Shown here: positions 24,372 through 32,745 of the stretch, piece after piece
How the letters are laid out: each line of letters begins with the position of its first letter
Numbering within the stretch: the stretch's first letter is position 1
Source: CAYPTY01 sp964413935
GTDB lineage: Bacteria; Bacteroidota; Rhodothermia; Balneolales; Balneolaceae
Assembly (NCBI GenBank): GCA_964413935.1
Contig: CAYPTY010000007.1
Coordinates: 62,001 to 126,000 of the forward strand
DNA: 64,000 nucleotides
Direction: 5' to 3'
Position numbers and translations under genes: made by a program
The notes under the pieces: generated by a model
What the model was told of the DNA's origin: nothing
What the model saw: only the letters and a program-made list of their open reading frames with translations
The model's database searches: none

Positions 24372-25835
24372 ATGGCTCAAGTGGTTGTCTTAGGTGCAGG
24401 AATTTCAGGGCATACCTCAGCTCTGTTACTCAGAAAACTGCTGAATAAAAAACATGAGGTCACGGTTGTAAGTCCGAATTCCAACTATCAGTGGGTACCA
24501 TCCAATATCTGGGTTGGTATAGGACAGATGACTCCGGATCAGGTGAAATTTCCTCTGGCCCCGGTTTACAAAAAGAAAGGGATTAACTACGTACAGGCAG
24601 CTGCGCAAAACTTCTATCCGGAAGGAAATGCCGAAACGGATCAGCCCTTTATCGAAGCCGTGTATAAAACGGGCGATAAAGAAGGGCAGACCGTGCATGT
24701 GGAATATGACTATCTGGTGAATGCCACCGGACCCGCCCTGCGATTTGATAAAACACCGGGACTGGGCCCGCATGCGGAAGGCGGAACCACATCGGTTTGT
24801 ACCTACAGCCATGCTGTAGAGGCCTGGGAAAAACTACAGCTGGCCATGGAAAAGATGGCCAAAGGTGAAAAACAGCGGATTCTGATCGGAACCGGCCATC
24901 CAATGGCAACCTGTCAGGGTGCGGCTTTCGAATATATTCTGAATGTGGCATTCGAAATCAGAAAACGCGGACTGCAGGAAATGGCTGATCTGACCTGGTT
25001 TACGAACGAATACGAGCTAGGTGATTTCGGTATGGGTGGTGCCTTTATTCAAAAAGGCGGCTATGTGACTTCCACCAAAGTGTTTACCGAATCCATTCTT
25101 TCAGAATATGGAATCAAGTGGATAAAGCGGTCAGGCATCACAAAAGTAGAAAAAGGGATTGCTCATTATGAGAACCTGGACGGAGAACAGGGCAGCATCG
25201 AATTTGATTTTGCGATGCTCATTCCGGCTTTTTCAGGCCAGGATTTCAAAGCTTTTGATAAGAAAGGCCATGAAATAACCGATCAGCTTTTTGCCCCAAA
25301 CGGATTCATGAAAGTGGATGCAGATTACAGCAAAAAACCATATGAAGAGTGGAGTGTGGACGACTGGCCCAGCACATACACTAACCCGGTGTATCCCAAT
25401 ATCTATGCCCCCGGTATTGCATTCGCCCCTCCGCATTCCATTTCCAAACCTATGACCAACCCCAATGGAACAGCCATTTTCCCCGCTCCGCCCCGAACAG
25501 GAATGCCATCCGGTGTAATGGGTAAAGTTGTGGCTGAAAATATTGCCGAATCCATTAAAAAGGGTGAGCTCATTAATGAGCATACCGCATCAATGGGTAA
25601 AATGGGAGCGGCTTGTATTGTTTCAGCCGGTTATGGAATCACGGACGGCTCAGCCGCCACCATGACGGTATTTCCGGTTGTTCCGGACTATGAAAAATAC
25701 CCTGAATGGGGAAGAGACCTGAAATACACGGTTGGCGAACCCGGACTTGCCGGCCACTGGATCAAACTGTTGTTGCATTACATGTTTATGTACAAAGCTA
25801 AAGCACGTCCACTCTGGCACCTCATACCCGAATAA
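24372..25835 (+). CDS. Sulfide:quinone oxidoreductase-like flavoprotein
   Basis: 487 residues from the ATG at 24372, preceded by GGAGGG at a good distance; the earlier in-frame TTG/ATG codons lack such a site. The FAD-binding motif VVLGAGISGHTSALLLRKLL is at the N-terminus. Three cysteines sit where SQR-type enzymes place catalytic ones: C143 (SVCTYSH), C181 (MATCQGAAFEY) and C415 (GAACIVS). The C-terminus is basic and hydrophobic, as expected for a membrane-associated monotopic enzyme. The family oxidises sulfide or persulfide and reduces quinone. The substrate is inferred. It is followed by a 55-residue gene in the same orientation. Confidence 0.8.
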   Translation: MAQVVVLGAGISGHTSALLLRKLLNKKHEVTVVSPNSNYQWVPSNIWVGIGQMTPDQVKFPLAPVYKKKGINYVQAAAQNFYPEGNAETDQPFIEAVYKTGDKEGQTVHVEYDYLVNATGPALRFDKTPGLGPHAEGGTTSVCTYSHAVEAWEKLQLAMEKMAKGEKQRILIGTGHPMATCQGAAFEYILNVAFEIRKRGLQEMADLTWFTNEYELGDFGMGGAFIQKGGYVTSTKVFTESILSEYGIKWIKRSGITKVEKGIAHYENLDGEQGSIEFDFAMLIPAFSGQDFKAFDKKGHEITDQLFAPNGFMKVDADYSKKPYEEWSVDDWPSTYTNPVYPNIYAPGIAFAPPHSISKPMTNPNGTAIFPAPPRTGMPSGVMGKVVAENIAESIKKGELINEHTASMGKMGAACIVSAGYGITDGSAATMTVFPVVPDYEKYPEWGRDLKYTVGEPGLAGHWIKLLLHYMFMYKAKARPLWHLIPE

Positions 25836-25859
25836 ATCCTGAAAAAAATTGGAGAAGCT

Positions 25860-26027
25860 ATGCTAAGAAGATATAAAGACATTGCCATCGGGTATAAAGA
25901 CGAATCTTACCCGCCGGTTCCCACCAAAGCTACGTTGTTCTGGAGACGAAATATTCCCTATCAGATCTTCCGGTTCTTTGTGCTTAACCTTAAGATCATG
26001 CGCATTGTGGTAGGCGGACATGATTGA
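25860..26027 (+). CDS. 55-residue protein downstream of the SQR-like gene
   Basis: ATG at 25860 with GGAG at 25851-25854, stop TGA at 26025-26027. The peptide starts MLRRYKDIAIGYKDESYPPV, then has a basic/aromatic stretch (WRRNIPYQIFRFFVLNLKIM). The aromatic-hydrophobic C-terminal half could lie on the membrane. No family recognised. The 24-base gap and good ribosome-binding site make it a likely real gene co-transcribed with the flavoprotein, perhaps an accessory subunit. Confidence 0.65.
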   Translation: MLRRYKDIAIGYKDESYPPVPTKATLFWRRNIPYQIFRFFVLNLKIMRIVVGGHD

Positions 26028-26056
26028 GATTCTGATAGCTCAGGCAAAATAAAGCA

Positions 26057-26089
26057 CAAAAAAGAGCCGGTACACTCAAGCACCGGCTC
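26057..26089 (-). terminator. Rho-independent terminator after fliA
   Basis: On the minus strand, GAGCCGGTG...and CACTGTACCGGCTC-like arms (GAGCCGG at 26083-26089 with CCGGCTC at 26064-26070) form a long stem followed by TTTTTT. It closes the flhB-fliA operon and may also stop plus-strand transcripts from the SQR-like unit. Confidence 0.85.
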
Positions 26090-26125
26090 AACCCTTATTC
26101 TTGCTCTTGCTTTGTCTTGCTGTGC

Positions 26126-26884
26126 CTAATGAAAAACGACCGGATCCAGATTGGTTTTGAGCTGAAGCAGCAGCTTACCGATGATCTGAGAAATTCGGGC
26201 CTCGGTGAGTCCAAGTAACTGAGCAATTTCAGCCAATGTGAGGTCCTCATAGTAGTACAGTGCCAGTATCAGCCGTTCTCTTTCCTTCAGGTTTTTGATG
26301 GCAGCCTGAATCCGGTTGGCCACACTTTCACGGTCCAGGTCCGCGTCAGGGGCTTCAATATTTTTGTCTTCAATCATGTTGACCAGCGAATCGCCTTTTT
26401 CATCCCCATAGGCATCATGATCGAGCGAGAGGAAAGCACGCTGCTGTACGGTTTCCAGAATCTTTCGATAATCTTCTACGCTGATTTCCATAGCTTCAGC
26501 AACTTCATCTTCTTTGGGGTCACGACCCAGTTCCTGCTGAAGGCGAGAGATGACCTCCTGGGCTTTTCCGTAATTCGCGCGCTGCATGCGGGGCATTTCA
26601 TCGATGGAGCGCAGGTAATCAATGACCGATCCCCGAATACGGTAATAGGCAAAGGTGTTGAACTGTATATTTTTTGAGGCGTCATAGTTGTCCAGAGCCT
26701 GTAACAGGCCCATTACGCCCACGCTCTCCAGGTCTTCGTATTGCGACAGCGCGTTGTCCGGTCGTTTAATTTTTCCGATGATGCTCTTGACCAGTGGCAT
26801 GGCTTGAGAAATGATTGCATTTCTCAGGCTTTCGGAGGGATCCTCCACAAAAGCGTTCACCAGTTCCTGTAATGATGTTCCCAT
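26126..26884 (-). CDS. fliA: Flagellar sigma factor FliA (sigma-28)
   Basis: 252 residues. Region 2 (YEDLESVGVMGLLQALDNYD; NTFAYYRIRGSVIDYLRSID) and region 4 (LKERERLILALYYYEDLTLA; EIAQLLGLTEARISQI) match the FliA/WhiG type. The protein directs RNA polymerase to late flagellar genes. It is the last gene of the minus-strand operon that starts at flhB, so it is made in the early class. Four sigma-28-like promoters in the window are its likely targets, and the FlgM-like protein at 42770 its likely antagonist. Confidence 0.96.
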   Translation of the reverse strand: MGTSLQELVNAFVEDPSESLRNAIISQAMPLVKSIIGKIKRPDNALSQYEDLESVGVMGLLQALDNYDASKNIQFNTFAYYRIRGSVIDYLRSIDEMPRMQRANYGKAQEVISRLQQELGRDPKEDEVAEAMEISVEDYRKILETVQQRAFLSLDHDAYGDEKGDSLVNMIEDKNIEAPDADLDRESVANRIQAAIKNLKERERLILALYYYEDLTLAEIAQLLGLTEARISQIIGKLLLQLKTNLDPVVFH

Positions 26885-26923
26885 GGTGTTGATGTTTATG
26901 TTTTACTGATATAGCCCAAAGCT

Positions 26924-27151
26924 TTATGCTGCTTGTTTCATTTTTGGATCAGGGGTTGTCTTTTCCACCTGTTCAGCGTCTGTTTTTTGTGAACCGATGA
27001 TGTTCACGATAAAACTGCCAAGTCGGGTACCCACAACCAGTGTGATGAAAACCATGGACGACTTGACTATAGCCGGTTCAAAGGATGAACCCAGCAGCAT
27101 GGTTATCAGGAAAATCAGCAGGGATATGATGGTAAACAGATGTACAAGCAT
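26924..27151 (-). CDS. Small membrane protein between flhG and fliA
   Basis: 75 residues with two hydrophobic segments (LFTIISLLIFLITMLLG, and SMVFITLVVGTRLGSFIVN) and a charged tail (about 54-75). It starts 17 bases after flhG and ends 39 bases before fliA, so it is part of the early operon. I recognise no family. A role in polar localisation or in coupling FlhG to the membrane would fit the context, but is a guess. Confidence 0.75.
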   Translation of the reverse strand: MLVHLFTIISLLIFLITMLLGSSFEPAIVKSSMVFITLVVGTRLGSFIVNIIGSQKTDAEQVEKTTPDPKMKQAA

Positions 27152-27168
27152 GTTTTATGTTTTCCGTT

Positions 27169-27954
27169 TTAAGCTAACTTTGCTCTTGGTTGTTTGTTTG
27201 CAAATCCGGCCAGAGCATTGGCTATAACCTGGAAGTCATTCATAGCTGAATGCTTTGAATAAATGGAGGCCAGCGGCATTTGCTCTTTGACGGATGTGCG
27301 TATGTTATCGTCAAAATTCACCTTTCCCAGAAATGGGAGCGCACGATTCATGAAATGATTCAGAATATGATTGAAGCGGTCCAGCACATCGCGGGCTTCG
27401 GTGTCGTCCTGGCTCATATTAATCACGGCCGCAAAGGGGAAATCCGGATCAATATTGAGCACATATTTGCAGAAGCGGTACAAGTCTGAAATGGCCGTTG
27501 GTTCGTCTATCAGAACCAGCGCACAAAGGTCAGAGCGATCAAGAGCCCAGAGGCTGATTTCAGAGATGCCGGCCGGGGTGTCGATTAGGATGAAATCATG
27601 ATCACAGTGCAGCCTCAGGATCAGCTGGTCCAGATAATCGAAATAGCTGCTCCAGCTTTCATGTTCGGGAAGAGGCTCATCCGCACCTACAATCAGGCTG
27701 ATTCCGGTACGGCTGGTATGGATGATGTCATTTGCAGAACAGCGTGCCTGCTTTACATCGGTCACCGTTCCCTGCGGATATTCATTCAGGAGGGTGCCAC
27801 AGCTTGAAAATCCCAGGTCGGCGTCCAGTATGGCAACGCGATAACCCAGATTATTCAGAGATTCAGCTACATTTACCACCGAAATGCTTTTTCCGGCCCC
27901 GCCTTTACCACTGGCAAATGAGAATATGTATGGTCGTTCGAGTGAGTAGTTCAT
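27169..27954 (-). CDS. flhG: MinD-like ATPase FlhG (FleN), lacking the FlhF-activating N-terminus
   Basis: 261 residues. The deviant Walker A motif GKGGAGKS is at about 16-23, with LDADLGFSSCGTLL (about 41-54) and LIDTPAGISE. FlhG limits flagellar number and, in studied species, activates the FlhF GTPase through an N-terminal peptide with a DQAxxLR motif. Here only 11-15 residues (MNYSLERPYIFSFAS) precede the P-loop and the motif is missing; the frame cannot be extended much because flhF ends 8 bases upstream. The ATPase itself looks intact. Confidence 0.92.
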   Translation of the reverse strand: MNYSLERPYIFSFASGKGGAGKSISVVNVAESLNNLGYRVAILDADLGFSSCGTLLNEYPQGTVTDVKQARCSANDIIHTSRTGISLIVGADEPLPEHESWSSYFDYLDQLILRLHCDHDFILIDTPAGISEISLWALDRSDLCALVLIDEPTAISDLYRFCKYVLNIDPDFPFAAVINMSQDDTEARDVLDRFNHILNHFMNRALPFLGKVNFDDNIRTSVKEQMPLASIYSKHSAMNDFQVIANALAGFANKQPRAKLA

Positions 27955-27962
27955 CTTTACCC

Positions 27963-29273
27963 TTATTTGGTATTGGGTGTGAGAATTTTTTCAGTAAACC
28001 AGGCCTTGGTATAGGTCCGGATATCATCGAAGGCTCCCGCGCCTTCACTGATGTAGCGCATTGAAGCACCTCCCACCTCTATAAAGGGAAGGAAATGTCC
28101 CCAGCTGAGGGCTTCATCCATATGGGTGAGGGCCAGATAATCGGGTTTAAGCGGGAATCGGCTCAGATAAGCTTCCGAAAAATAGCAGCTGTGCAGCGTT
28201 GCGTTCAGCACATAATGCAGTTCAAAATCGGGCAGATGCTGCAGCTTCTCCTGCAGGCTGCGTATTTGAGCGGCTGCTTTTTCCGGATTCAGGCTGATGG
28301 CTGGTGTATCAATCAGCAGATGGTCGAAGTGCTTGAGCTGCATATTCAGCTCTGCCAGCTCACTTGCACTTCCCGCTTCGAAATATTCAAATTTATGCTC
28401 ACGGGCCAGCTCCGTCATACGATGGGCATCCGAACGATCACCCTCACCAAGCAAACGAATCACAGCCAGTTGATTTCCGGCCAGCAGGTGTTTGTTACGG
28501 CTTAGCTTGGTAATGAGCGAAGTACAGCCCGCTCCCGATGGACCCACAAAAACCTGTACCCGCTTAACGGTGAGGCTGCTGTCGTGAGGCAGGTGTTTAC
28601 GGATCACTGATCCCAGCTGCAGCAGGAAGTCCCGCCGGTTAGCAAAAGGATCCACACCCATTCCGATGGTTTCATTCAGCCAGCGGTTTACGTAACCCGC
28701 GGGAATGCCGGCCTGCAGCAGCTGCTGGTAAACCGGAAGTGAAATCAGTTCGGCATTGGCCTGAATAAAGTATGATTGTATAAGCTGCTGTAGCTCTGCT
28801 GATGGAATTTCGCTGTGGGATGCAGGACCTGAAAGCTCTTCTGACTTAGGTTCACTAACCTTCTGTTGTTCCTGCATCAGGCTGATGTTGCGGCGCTTCA
28901 GGCGGGGTTGCTCATCCTTGTGAATAAGTTTTTCGATCGGATCAGATTCAGCTTCCTCATCCTCCAGGTAATAGGTCGATGCGGACGGTGCAGGTGCAGG
29001 TGCTGTTTGCCGGGTCGAACCATTGCTTTCTGCCATCAGGTCGGCAAACACCGCTACTTTTTCCCGGATGGCTTCCCGGCTGTAGGTAGTTGTATTTTCT
29101 ACGGCCTCCGGTTTTTTTATTTCAGCACCTTTTTTTGCCATCACGGTTATGCAGGCCGGAGATCCGCCTTTTGGAGCCCGGCTTTCCAGTACAATCATAT
29201 CCTCGCCCAGCATGGCTTTGGCTTCGGCTCTGGCCTCCCGGATATTTTCCCCGTAAAAGCGTTTAATTTTCAT
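27963..29273 (-). CDS. flhF: FlhF homologue with degraded GTPase motifs
   Basis: 436 residues, in the flhA-flhF-flhG order. The N-terminal basic B domain opens MKIKRFYGENIREARAEAKA, as in FlhF, followed by a linker and an N domain. The SRP-type G domain from about 240 has lost its key residues. G1 reads GPSGAGCT with Cys250 in place of the essential Lys. The DTYRIGA segment is replaced by GEGDRSDAH. G3 is DTPAI at 322 instead of DTAGR. G4 is THMDE at 383-387 instead of TKLDE. It probably cannot bind or hydrolyse GTP normally. It may act as a scaffold for flagellar placement. Confidence 0.9.
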   Translation of the reverse strand: MKIKRFYGENIREARAEAKAMLGEDMIVLESRAPKGGSPACITVMAKKGAEIKKPEAVENTTTYSREAIREKVAVFADLMAESNGSTRQTAPAPAPSASTYYLEDEEAESDPIEKLIHKDEQPRLKRRNISLMQEQQKVSEPKSEELSGPASHSEIPSAELQQLIQSYFIQANAELISLPVYQQLLQAGIPAGYVNRWLNETIGMGVDPFANRRDFLLQLGSVIRKHLPHDSSLTVKRVQVFVGPSGAGCTSLITKLSRNKHLLAGNQLAVIRLLGEGDRSDAHRMTELAREHKFEYFEAGSASELAELNMQLKHFDHLLIDTPAISLNPEKAAAQIRSLQEKLQHLPDFELHYVLNATLHSCYFSEAYLSRFPLKPDYLALTHMDEALSWGHFLPFIEVGGASMRYISEGAGAFDDIRTYTKAWFTEKILTPNTK

Positions 29274-29274
29274 G

Positions 29275-31377
29275 TTATACCTCGTTCAGGGTTTCTTCCA
29301 GCTCTTGTTTAAGCTGTATGCGTTCGAATTTTCGGATTTGGGTATCGATGGTGATATCGTTGTAAGAGAGCACGGAAACCTCGGGGATTACCGTGACCAT
29401 AAAATCGTAGAGTACCGGCCGCAGTACCGGTGAAGTGAGCAGGATGGGATCGTGCCCGGAGGAAATCATCCGCTCAAAGGTTTTGGAAGCAGCCAGATAC
29501 AGTTTCTCAACGGTATCAGGAGCAAAGCCCAGGGTGTTAGGATTCAGATTGCCCTGCTGAGCCTGACTGATCAGGTGGGCTTCCAGTTCGGAGGAGAGTA
29601 CGCTTACCGTAATTTCACCATCCGAATTGCGGAACATCTTAGTGATGTTTTCAGACAGCGCCGCCCGCACATATTCTGTGAGTACATCCGTGTTTTTGGT
29701 TGTGGACTGATGATCGGCCAGGGTCTCCAGAATAGTTACCAGATCCCGTATTGCAATCTGTTCCTTGAGCAGGCGCTTCAATACTTTTTGAACCTCGCCG
29801 ATTTTCAAACCTTCCGGAATCAGTTCCTCGACCAGGGCTGAGTTATTTTCTTTTACATTGTCGATCAGTTTCTTGACCATTTCCCGATCCAGCAGCTTAT
29901 GTGCATTGCGTTTCAGCACTTCCATAAGATGAGTGGTGATCACGGCTGGTGCTTCGATTACGGAAAGCCCATATCGCTCGGCCTGCTGCTTGTTGCGTTC
30001 ACTCACCCAAAGGGCATCCATGCCGAAGGTTGGATCCGTGGTTTTAATACCGGATAACTCGATATCGAAATTCGGGGGAACCAGCACCATGTAATAATCC
30101 GGCAGCAGATCACCTTTTCCCTGCATGATGCCCCGCATCTTAATGACATAATCATTGGAATTCAGCTGAATGTTATCCCGGATTCGGATGGGAGGAACCA
30201 GGATACCCATTTCAACGGCCAGCTGTTTGCGGAGTGAGGCCATACGGTCAAGCAGGTCACCATCCTGATTGGGATCAACAAGCGGGATCAGGCTGTACCC
30301 GATTTCAAGTTCCAGGGTATCGAGTAGCAGATAATCTTCGACTTTGTCTTCTTCAGGCGCCGGCAGGCTTTTCTGTTCCTCTTCCTCAATGATGCGGGCT
30401 TCTTCCTGTTCATTTTTGGTTTGATTGGCTTTGAAAAAGAGGAAACCGGCAATGCCCCAGAAGGGGATGATGGGCAGGCCGGGTACAATTCCCATCAGCA
30501 CAATAAAGACACCGGCCAGTGCCATGATCTTAGGGTTTCCGAAAAGCTGATGGGTAATTTCAAAACTCAGATTACCTTCCGAAGCAGCACGCGATACAAT
30601 GATACCGGCTGCCGTTGAAATCAACAGGGAAGGGATCTGACTCACCAGGCCATCACCTACAGTGAGCAAAGTGTACTTCTGTGCGGCCTCAAGAATGGGC
30701 ATACCCTGCTGCATGGTTCCGATGACGAGTCCGCCGATAATGTTGATGAAGGTGATCAGCAAACCGGCTATAACATCCCCGCGCACAAACTTGGAAGCAC
30801 CATCCATGGCTCCGTAGAAATCGGCCTCCCTCGAAATTTCACTTCGGCGCGTTTTGGCTTCCTCATCTGAGATCAGTCCGGCAGCCAGGTCGGCATCAAT
30901 GGCCATTTGCTTACCCGGCATGGCATCCAGGGTAAAGCGGGCAGAAACTTCCGCGATCCGGCCGGCACCTTTGGTGATCACGATAAAGTTGATAATAATC
31001 AGTACCGCAAAAATGATGATCCCAATCACAAAATTACCCTGCACCACAAAAGAGCCAAAGGCTTCAATCAGGTTACCCGCGTAGCCTTTGCTCAGAATGA
31101 GCCGGGTGGAAGCCACATTCAGGGAAAGCCGGAAGAGGGTAAGCATGAGCAACATACCCGGGAAAACGGCAAACTCAAGTGGCTTCAGAGTGTAAAAAGC
31201 TACCAGCAGCACCACAACGGAAAGGGAGATACTGAGTGCCAGGAAGAAATCCATGATGCCGGTCGGGATGGGAAGCACCATCACCACCAGAATCATCAGG
31301 ATACTGGATGAGACCAGAATCTCCGTTCGTCCGGAGAGCAGGCTCATAAAGTCATTATTTTTCTTCACTTCACTCAT
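29275..31377 (-). CDS. flhA: Flagellar export gate protein FlhA
   Basis: 700 residues. The N-terminal half has about eight membrane segments and the FHIPEP-family signatures (FPGMLLMLTLFRLSLNVAST; ARFTLDAMPGKQMAIDADLA; GAMDGASKFVRGDVIAG). The C-terminal half is the cytoplasmic nonameric ring (LGLVDPNQ-like LIPLVDPNQDGDLLDRM). FlhA sorts export substrates and couples ion flow to export. Starts 6 bases after flhB; flhF starts 1 base after its stop. Confidence 0.97.
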   Translation of the reverse strand: MSEVKKNNDFMSLLSGRTEILVSSSILMILVVMVLPIPTGIMDFFLALSISLSVVVLLVAFYTLKPLEFAVFPGMLLMLTLFRLSLNVASTRLILSKGYAGNLIEAFGSFVVQGNFVIGIIIFAVLIIINFIVITKGAGRIAEVSARFTLDAMPGKQMAIDADLAAGLISDEEAKTRRSEISREADFYGAMDGASKFVRGDVIAGLLITFINIIGGLVIGTMQQGMPILEAAQKYTLLTVGDGLVSQIPSLLISTAAGIIVSRAASEGNLSFEITHQLFGNPKIMALAGVFIVLMGIVPGLPIIPFWGIAGFLFFKANQTKNEQEEARIIEEEEQKSLPAPEEDKVEDYLLLDTLELEIGYSLIPLVDPNQDGDLLDRMASLRKQLAVEMGILVPPIRIRDNIQLNSNDYVIKMRGIMQGKGDLLPDYYMVLVPPNFDIELSGIKTTDPTFGMDALWVSERNKQQAERYGLSVIEAPAVITTHLMEVLKRNAHKLLDREMVKKLIDNVKENNSALVEELIPEGLKIGEVQKVLKRLLKEQIAIRDLVTILETLADHQSTTKNTDVLTEYVRAALSENITKMFRNSDGEITVSVLSSELEAHLISQAQQGNLNPNTLGFAPDTVEKLYLAASKTFERMISSGHDPILLTSPVLRPVLYDFMVTVIPEVSVLSYNDITIDTQIRKFERIQLKQELEETLNEV

Positions 31378-31383
31378 TCAGAA

Positions 31384-32454
31384 TCAGGCTACCTTTTTCT
31401 TTTTCATTTTGAATACATAGGCCAGAATTTCAGCAACGGCCTGGTACAGGGTTTCCGGAATGAATTCATCCTCCTCAGCCGTAGCATACAGTGCCCTTGC
31501 CACCGGCGGATTTTCCACAATGGGGATGTCGTACTTTTGGCCAAACTCACGGATTTTAAGCGCCCGCTTACGCATCCCTTTTGCCCGGATGATGGGGGCA
31601 TCATTAAAGCTGGGATCGTAATGAATGGCCACTGCATAGTGAGTGGGGTTGGTCACAATCACATCGGAAGCCAGCACCGCGTGATCCAGTCTTTTGCGTC
31701 TGGACATATTCAGGGCGATCTGCTTTCGCTTACTTTTGATGTAGGGATCCCCGTCCATTTCCTTGTATTCATCCTTCACCTCCTGCTTGGTCATGCGCAG
31801 GTCTTTCATATGCTTATATCGGCTGTAGAGTGCATCGAAAATGGCAAGCAGAACCAGGGCTGCCAGTATTTTACCTACAATATCATAGATGTAATCACCG
31901 GAATCGCTCAGGATGGATCCCAGCGGGAGGATCATAAATGAGGTGATGTTTTCAATTTCATTCTTGATGGTGAAGTAAATAACCATGCCCACGATGCCGA
32001 TTTTGGAAAAGGCCTTCACCAGTTCCACCAGCCCTTTAATGGATACTATTCGTTTGATGCCTTCCAGGGGATTTATGCGGCTGCCTTTGGGCTCAAGGAT
32101 TTTAGTGGTGAAGAGTCCGCCGGTCTGAATCACATTAACCAGAACAGCCACAGCAATGAGTACGGTTAACAAAGGAGCAAGTACCTGAATGCTTTGCCAG
32201 AGAGCAAGGGCCAGATAGCGCATCGCCGTTTCCTGATTATCCATCAATAGCCATGCATTCTGGAAATAGGACTCGAATAGGTTTTCGAAACGACTATACA
32301 TGAACCTGCCTGTGAAAGACATGATGATGACACTCATGATGAGAAGCAGAACGGATGAGATCTCCGTGCTCTTCGCAACGTTGCCATCTTCACGTGCCTG
32401 GCGAAGTTTTTTCGCTGTGGGCTGTTCGGTTTTTTCTTGATCATTCTGTGACAT
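31384..32454 (-). CDS. flhB: Flagellar export specificity protein FlhB
   Basis: 356 residues. Typical opening DQEKTEQPTAKKLRQAREDG, four membrane segments, and the self-cleavage site NPTH in VIVTNPTHYAVAIHYD. Autocleavage lets FlhB switch from hook to filament export with FliK. First gene of the minus-strand operon. The sigma-54-like motif upstream would place the transcription start almost at the ATG. Confidence 0.97.
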   Translation of the reverse strand: MSQNDQEKTEQPTAKKLRQAREDGNVAKSTEISSVLLLIMSVIIMSFTGRFMYSRFENLFESYFQNAWLLMDNQETAMRYLALALWQSIQVLAPLLTVLIAVAVLVNVIQTGGLFTTKILEPKGSRINPLEGIKRIVSIKGLVELVKAFSKIGIVGMVIYFTIKNEIENITSFMILPLGSILSDSGDYIYDIVGKILAALVLLAIFDALYSRYKHMKDLRMTKQEVKDEYKEMDGDPYIKSKRKQIALNMSRRKRLDHAVLASDVIVTNPTHYAVAIHYDPSFNDAPIIRAKGMRKRALKIREFGQKYDIPIVENPPVARALYATAEEDEFIPETLYQAVAEILAYVFKMKKKKVA

Positions 32455-32465
32455 GCCTCATGAAT

Positions 32466-32481
32466 ATCAAGAAGGATGCCA
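32466..32481 (-). promoter_or_regulatory. Sigma-54-like -24/-12 promoter of the flhB-fliA operon
   Basis: On the minus strand TGGCATC, four bases, TTGAT. The -24 GG is perfect; the -12 has GA instead of GC. The -12 element lies only 12 bases from the flhB ATG, so the message would be leaderless or nearly so. Confidence 0.5.
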
Positions 32482-32627
32482 CAGCGCCGGGTACTTTATA
32501 AGAGGCCGCCAGAGGGATGTTCAGGAAAAAGCAACCGCCAAAAAATTCCACCTTCAGGAAAAGATTTCCACGTATGGTGACCGCCACGCAAAAGCTAAGC
32601 TGTACACAAAATAATCGCCCTCAGGCC

Positions 32628-32655
32628 TTAAGAAAGTAGCCCCTGCTGCCGATAG
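32628..32655 (+). promoter_or_regulatory. Weak sigma-28-like site upstream of flgF
   Basis: TTAA at 32628-32631 and GCCGATAG at 32648-32655 are separated by 16 bases, one more than the good sites, and the last base is off. It lies about 90 bases before flgF and could give late-class expression of the flgF-flgL operon, where flgK and flgL would be needed late. Confidence 0.3.
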
Positions 32656-32707
32656 AGCCCGATTTTATGATCGGTAAATACCTGCCCAGAACAGCTTTAT
32701 CGGGGAA

Positions 32708-32723
32708 TGGCATGCTGTTTGAA
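32708..32723 (+). promoter_or_regulatory. Sigma-54-like -24/-12 promoter of the flgF operon
   Basis: TGGCATG at 32708-32714, four bases, TTGAA at 32719-32723. Perfect -24, with GA instead of GC at -12. Predicted start near 32734, 12 bases before the flgF ATG. The rest of the 291-base flhB-flgF spacer shows no gene. Confidence 0.6.
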
Positions 32724-32745
32724 ATAAAAGAGAGAAAAAAATCAC

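Noticed and set aside
32697..32704. CCCGATAA on the minus strand as a further sigma-28 site for flhB
   Set aside because: The -35 partner is poor (TTCA), it is about 240 bases from flhB, and it overlaps the flgF promoter.
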